From Conoideocrella luteorostrata (taxonomy: Eukaryota > Ascomycota > Sordariomycetes > Hypocreales > Clavicipitaceae), in NCBI GenBank assembly GCA_032433595.1, contig JASWJB010000030.1:124001-188000 (forward strand): a stretch of DNA of 64,000 nucleotides. The letters run 5' to 3'. Position 1 is the first letter of the stretch; every line of letters begins with the position of its first letter. Position numbers and translations under genes: made by a program. A model generated the notes under the pieces. It worked only from the letters and a program-made list of their open reading frames with translations, did no database searches and had not been told where the DNA came from. Below, piece by piece: positions 59,554 through 64,000 of the stretch.

Positions 59554-61272
59554 ATGAACTCTAACTTGCTCGCGAAGGCCGTTGCGCCTGTACGGGCTAT
59601 TGCGCAGAGCAAGTTCGGCGGCGGGCCAAAAATCCAACAATGTTTAAATAAAGGCGCACAGCTGCATGCCGCAGCGTTTCGTGCTGGCTCTCGCGAGAGG
59701 TGCACGCGAGTATTTGCCAGTGGCATCCCGAGCGGCAAAAGGGTATGTTTATCAATTACAAGCACCTCTTGTTCGGTTTGTTGATATGATAATAGGCCTT
59801 CCATAGCACCAATCCCGTGTCACAAAAAGACCCATATCAGGCTCTCGGCGTGAGCAAGTCTGCATCGGCGTCGGAAATTAAAAAAGCATACTACGGCTTG
59901 GCCAAGAAATACCATCCTGATACCAACAAAGACTCTGGAGCGAAAGAGAAATTTGCTGATATCCAATCCGCGTACGAAATTCTATCCGACCCGCAAAAGA
60001 AGGAACAGTTTGATCAGTTTGGTGCTGCCGGTTTTGATCCAAGTGGTGCTCCTGGGGGTGATCCGTTTGGAGGAGGCGGCCATCCTTTCTCAGGTTTCGG
60101 AGCACAGGGGGGATTTGGCGGTGGGTTCAACTTTGAAGATATCTTTTCGGCATTTACTGGCCAACAGGGGCCGTTCGGGGGTGGTCGTCGGGGTGCACGG
60201 TCGAATCCATTCCAGCAGGAGATTTTGGTGGGCGACAATATCGAAGTGCAAGCCAGTATAAGCTTCATGGAAGCTGCTAAAGGTACTGCCAAGACTATCA
60301 ACATCACACCTTTGACAGCCTGTGGTACCTGCACCGGCAGTGGGTTGAAGGCCGGTACGCAGCGTTCGCCTTGCAAATCCTGCAATGGGACTGGAACACG
60401 ACTACATTTCATGCAGGGTGGTTTTCAAATGGCTTCAACATGTGGGACTTGCGACGGAACCGGCACGTCAATTCCCAAGGGCTCCGAGTGTCGAACTTGC
60501 TCCGGCAATGGTGTTGTTCGAGAACGAAAGACGATCACTGTTGATATCCCGGCCGGAATCGAGGATGGCATGCGGTTGCGAGTCGACGGCGCAGGCGATG
60601 CTCCACCAACTGGAAAGTCTGCCGACCCAAATGCGAGGACACAGCGCGGAGATCTGTATGTTTTTGTCCGCGTTGCCAAGGATCCCAAATTTAGTCGAGA
60701 GGGCTCGAACATTTTGTACACTGCAAACATACCTCTTACTACCGCTTTACTCGGCGGCCAGGTTAACATTCCCACACTTGAGGGATCGGTAAATGTCAAG
60801 ATCGCTACTGGCACAAATACCGGTGATAAGATGACACTCACTGGCATGGGCATGAAGAGGCTCGGCGCACGGCGGGGTGGTTCCGGAGATTTGCGGGTTG
60901 AGTTCAGAGTGAACATGCCCAAATATCTCAGCGCCAACCAGCGAACAATTGTAGAGATGCTCGCTGATGAAATGGGCGACAAGACGGCAAGGCGGGTCAT
61001 GAATGTTTCATCATCACAAAAGTAAGTAATGCTACAATTTAAGCTACCAAAAACGCACAAGACTTACTTCTGGCTGGCACAGCACCGACCCATCTGATCC
61101 CGAATCCCACAAGAACGAAGGGTTTTTGAAATCCATGTGGCACAATCTTACCAACCACCCAGCACATCAGAAAAAAGACGAGGCCGGTGACACGACCAGT
61201 ACGGATAAGAAAGACACCAAGCAGGACAAACCGAACGAGGAGACTAAGAAGTCAGACTCTGTGTCCGGCTAA
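59554..61272 (+). CDS. MDJ1: Mitochondrial DnaJ/Hsp40 chaperone Mdj1
   Basis: Exons 59554-59742, 59796-61021 and 61083-61272 give 534 residues. The first exon is a basic, Arg-containing mitochondrial presequence with no acidic start. The J domain follows ([21 protein letters not shown] with the HPD triad), then a Gly/Phe-rich region, four CxxCxGxG zinc repeats ([32 protein letters not shown]) and the C-terminal substrate domain. It stimulates mitochondrial Hsp70 in the matrix. The last exon adds a charged Lys/Asp/Glu tail. If intron 2 is retained, translation stops at once, because TAA overlaps the GTAAGT donor, giving a protein without the tail. Identification is strong. Confidence 0.93.
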
Positions 61273-61814
61273 CCATTTTCGCCAAATTTGACAGGTAGTA
61301 TAGTTGTATTATAAGCCTCAAAGGGCTCGACTAGATGGATAGAGAGGGAGTGCATTCGGCGGTGTTCAAAGAAGCTTGAACTCATAGCAAACGGCGTTTA
61401 ATTTTGGAGATGGGGAGCTTCTATCCCTATCTGGTTGGATCTGTTGTTTGTCCAGATCTGTGTATTGTACATATGTGGAGGAAACCCAATAAGAGACTCC
61501 CAAGGACAAATCTCCCAATTCTAAATCCTAGTCGGCATTTACTGAAACCCTTTGTTTGAAATGTCAACAAGAGCGAGCTGGATACAACTGACACTAAATG
61601 TCCGCTTTGTCTCATGCTAAGTCGAAGCTTTTGCGTCCAGTCGCCGTAAGTCATCTCATTTGTCGAGCAGGTATTATCTGGTATAGTTAGACGCCACTTA
61701 GGTCGCAGAGTACCTGGACTCAAAAATATTAAACAATCAATACACAGTTCAAGTGAATTACTTGCCATTTCGTCGCATCATAATAAGCCTTCCCAGCTCC
61801 AACTCTCCACACAA
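61273..61814. other. Convergent intergenic region
   Basis: About 540 bases between the 3' ends of MDJ1 and the DNAJC8-like gene. No coding signal supported. Confidence 0.55.
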
Positions 61815-62587
61815 TCACCCAATAGGCTTCAGCTTCTTCTTCTTCTTTTTATCCCCATCTCCCGATTTGCCCCCCTTCTGGAATGTCCTCCAACTGCTAA
61901 TTCTTTCATCTCTCGTCGATTCCCAATCCTGTTCATGCTGTCGCTTGCGCTTCCTCTCTTCCAGCTCTGTGTCTTGTTTCCTCTGTTCTCTACCTTCTTC
62001 CTGCAGCTGTGCTTTCACCTGACGTCTTCGGCGATGCTCATTATCAATGAGCACTTCTTTGGTCTTTTCGCGCCATTTCTTCGCAAAGTCGTCCGTCTTG
62101 AGCTCTGGGCTGTCCACGGTCCATTTGTTTGCACGGATCAAGAGCATTCGCGCGTCCGCAATGGCCTCGTCAAGTCTCTCACGGTGTTTCTCATCGGTGA
62201 GTTCGAGTTGGGCCTTTTTGAGGCGGTCGAATGCGTCGGGGGCTTGGGGGTTCTTAGTCTTATCGGGATGGATGAGAAGGGATTTTTTGCGATAGGTAAT
62301 TTTGATGTCGGATTCGGGAACGCCCGGTTGCAGATCTAAGACGGCATAGCTATGTCGTCGGTTAGGGTGTGCTTGAAAGGTTCGTATAGTAAGTACATTG
62401 GGTTTAAATCTTACGCATCTAGTCGGAAAGCCCTGAGAATTCGGTCAATCTCGGCATCCTGCGGCGGATGGTCAGTGATTACGTCTTTGCAGGTCCGGAG
62501 AATAGAACGCACCTTGTCAAACTCTTTGGCTTCCAGTTCGAGAGCGTCAAGCGCATCTTTGTCCTCTTTGGTATCTTCCGCCGCCAT
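61815..62587 (-). CDS. J-domain protein, DNAJC8/Spf31-like (splicing-associated)
   Basis: Minus-strand exons 62587-62415 and 62349-61815 give 235 residues. A short acidic N-terminus is followed by the J domain (DAYAVLDLQPGVPESDIKITYRKKSLLIHPDKT with the HPD triad at the loop), then KKAQLELTDEKHRERLDEAI and a long charged helix rich in Arg/Glu/Gln, ending in a Lys run. This order matches DNAJC8 of animals and Spf31 of fission yeast, which associate with spliceosomes. There is no membrane or mitochondrial signal. It diverges from DBP10 and converges on MDJ1. Confidence 0.88.
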
Positions 62588-62938
62588 TTTGATTTTATGA
62601 TGTTTTTTCTCTTCTCTTCTCTTCTCTTTTCTTTTCTTTTCTTTCTTTTTATGGCTTGTGTTCAAAGTCGCAATCGCCCTTATTGCGGTTGTGTGTGGAT
62701 GGATGGACTTTATTCGACGTTCACGAAACCAACTTGGTTGCCCCATAACTAGTTATTGACTAGTACGGCCACCCTTGCATGCCCCGCGGCGATAAGATAA
62801 CAGCTAAGACCCAGAAAAAAATTCCGGTCGTACATTCTTTGCGCAAGGATGGATGGCAAAGTCGGCGTTGGGTAGATAGTCGTTCGTCTCTCACCATTCC
62901 ACTTGACTCTGCAACAAATGCAAGCCAATTTTCCGAAT
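62588..62938. promoter_or_regulatory. Divergent promoter of the J-protein and DBP10, with CT-rich tract
   Basis: About 350 bases between two start codons. A long pyrimidine tract of TCTTC and TTTTC units spans 62603-62651 on the plus strand, immediately upstream of the J-protein ATG, where it would be a purine-rich leader in the minus transcript. Confidence 0.5.
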
Positions 62939-64000
62939 ATGTCAAGACGCGCAGCTTCGCCGGCAGCTTCGGAGCCCGAGCTTGATATCTTTGACTCGTT
63001 GTATCCCGGAGAAGACGAGCTGGACGATCAAAAATTTGCTGCGGGCGACGACGTTGGTTTCGATGACATTTTAAACGAAGCCCACGGGCTTGATGATGGC
63101 GGTGACGAAGCTTTCATTGCTCTCCAGCAGGCGGCGTCGTATCGCAAGGCTTCTAACCTTAAGGGCAGAACGGTTAAAAAGGGCGGCGGCTTCCAGGCTA
63201 TGGGTATGATGCTGCTTCGGCTTCGCAGCTACAATGGCAGCGACGGCTAACCAACTTCTCTAGGTCTAAATGCAAATTTATTAAAGGCAATTACACGAAA
63301 AGGCTTCTCTGTTCCCACTCCAATTCAAAGGAAAACAATCCCTCTTCTTCTCAGTCGCAAAGATGTGGTGGGCATGGCCAGAACGGGTTCCGGCAAAACG
63401 GGTGCCTTTGTTATTCCAATGATCGAAAGACTCCGTGCTCATAGCGCTCGGTTTGGAAGTAGAGCCCTGATCATGTCTCCTTCGCGAGAGTTGGCTATCC
63501 AAACTCTCAAAGTGGTTAAGGAGTTCGCGCGAGGAACAGATCTTAAGGCCGTCCTTTTAGTCGGTGGTGATAGCCTAGAGGAGCAATTCGGGTCCATGGC
63601 TGCCAACCCTGACATTGTGATTGCGACCCCGGGTCGATTCCTTCATTTGAAAGTCGAAATGGCCTTGGACCTCTCTTCGATCCAATACGTTGTATTTGAC
63701 GAAGCCGATCGACTGTTTGAAATGGGGTTTGCCGCTCAGCTCACCGAAATTCTGCACGCCTTGCCTCCGTCTCGGCAAACTTTGCTCTTTTCCGCCACCC
63801 TACCTGCGTCATTGGTCGAGTTCGCAAGAGCTGGTCTACAGGATCCAAGTTTAGTCCGACTAGACGCGGAGACCAAAGTGTCGCCAGACCTCGAAAGCGC
63901 CTTCTTCTCTGTGAAAGGCGCCGAAAAAGAAGGCTCACTGTTACATATTCTCCACGATGTTATCAAAGTGCCTCTCGGAAGTCCGGAAGAGCCCAAGCAG
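62939..64000 (+). CDS. DBP10: DEAD-box RNA helicase Dbp10, 5' part
   Basis: Incomplete at the right edge. Exon 1 is 62939-63203 and exon 2 runs from 63264 past 64000. The start chosen is MSRRAASP; an ATG at 62918 is also in frame. The acidic N-terminus contains [21 protein letters not shown], and the Q motif region reads [14 protein letters not shown]. Motifs seen: ARTGSGKT (I), PSRELA (Ia), TPGRFLH (Ib), DEAD (II) and SATLP (III). The text after motif III ([22 protein letters not shown]) is characteristic of Dbp10. The protein acts in nucleolar 60S ribosome assembly. The second RecA domain and the basic C-terminal tail lie outside the window. Confidence 0.94.

Overview
The window is nuclear DNA of a filamentous ascomycete. 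Genes are split by short introns (50 to 140 bases, GTNNGN donors, CTAAC or CTGAC branch sites), intergenic gaps are moderate, and the products are typical of fungi: a highly reducing polyketide synthase, a Zn2Cys6 regulator, fungal MFS exporters, GH128, GH16-WSC, SAP30, Mdj1 and Dbp10. The content fits Sordariomycetes, probably Hypocreales. That placement is inference from gene families, not from a database search.

The left third (1-25930) is accessory. A reducing polyketide synthase (1071-9207) converges on a Zn2Cys6 regulator (12103-9787, minus), which diverges from an MFS exporter (12667-14423). This is a minimal metabolite locus of synthase, regulator and exporter. Several parts look altered: the regulator has Tyr where the fifth zinc Cys should be, the exporter has no clean splice at a conserved motif, and the synthase carries substitutions in several signature motifs although its frame is intact over about 2603 residues. 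Downstream come a small secreted barwin-like protein, a GH128 glucanase-like protein, a broken copy of a conserved membrane-protein gene near 19-20 kb, and a secreted CE1 esterase, separated by long gene-poor stretches.

From 25931 to 34141 there is a second compact set. An MFS transporter (minus) diverges from an AsnB-type amidotransferase/synthetase, which is followed by a copper amine oxidase on the same strand. Amide formation, amine oxidation and transport next to each other suggest a small nitrogen-metabolite pathway. This is the most interesting candidate for something undescribed.

From 35.7 kb onward the window is largely housekeeping: an Ist2/anoctamin-like membrane protein, a metallophosphoesterase, a GPI-anchored GH16-WSC wall glucanase, PEX12, a hotdog thioesterase, a C2H2 plus fungal-domain regulator, SAP30, a BBE-type FAD oxidase, a short-chain dehydrogenase, mitochondrial Mdj1, a DNAJC8-like J protein, and the 5' part of the DEAD-box helicase DBP10, which runs off the right edge. 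A short palindrome, ACTCCGTACGGAGT, and its half-sites recur in intergenic DNA across the window.

No tRNA, rRNA, intact transposon or CRISPR array was recognised. Exon boundaries were set by eye from splice consensus, reading frame and family conservation.
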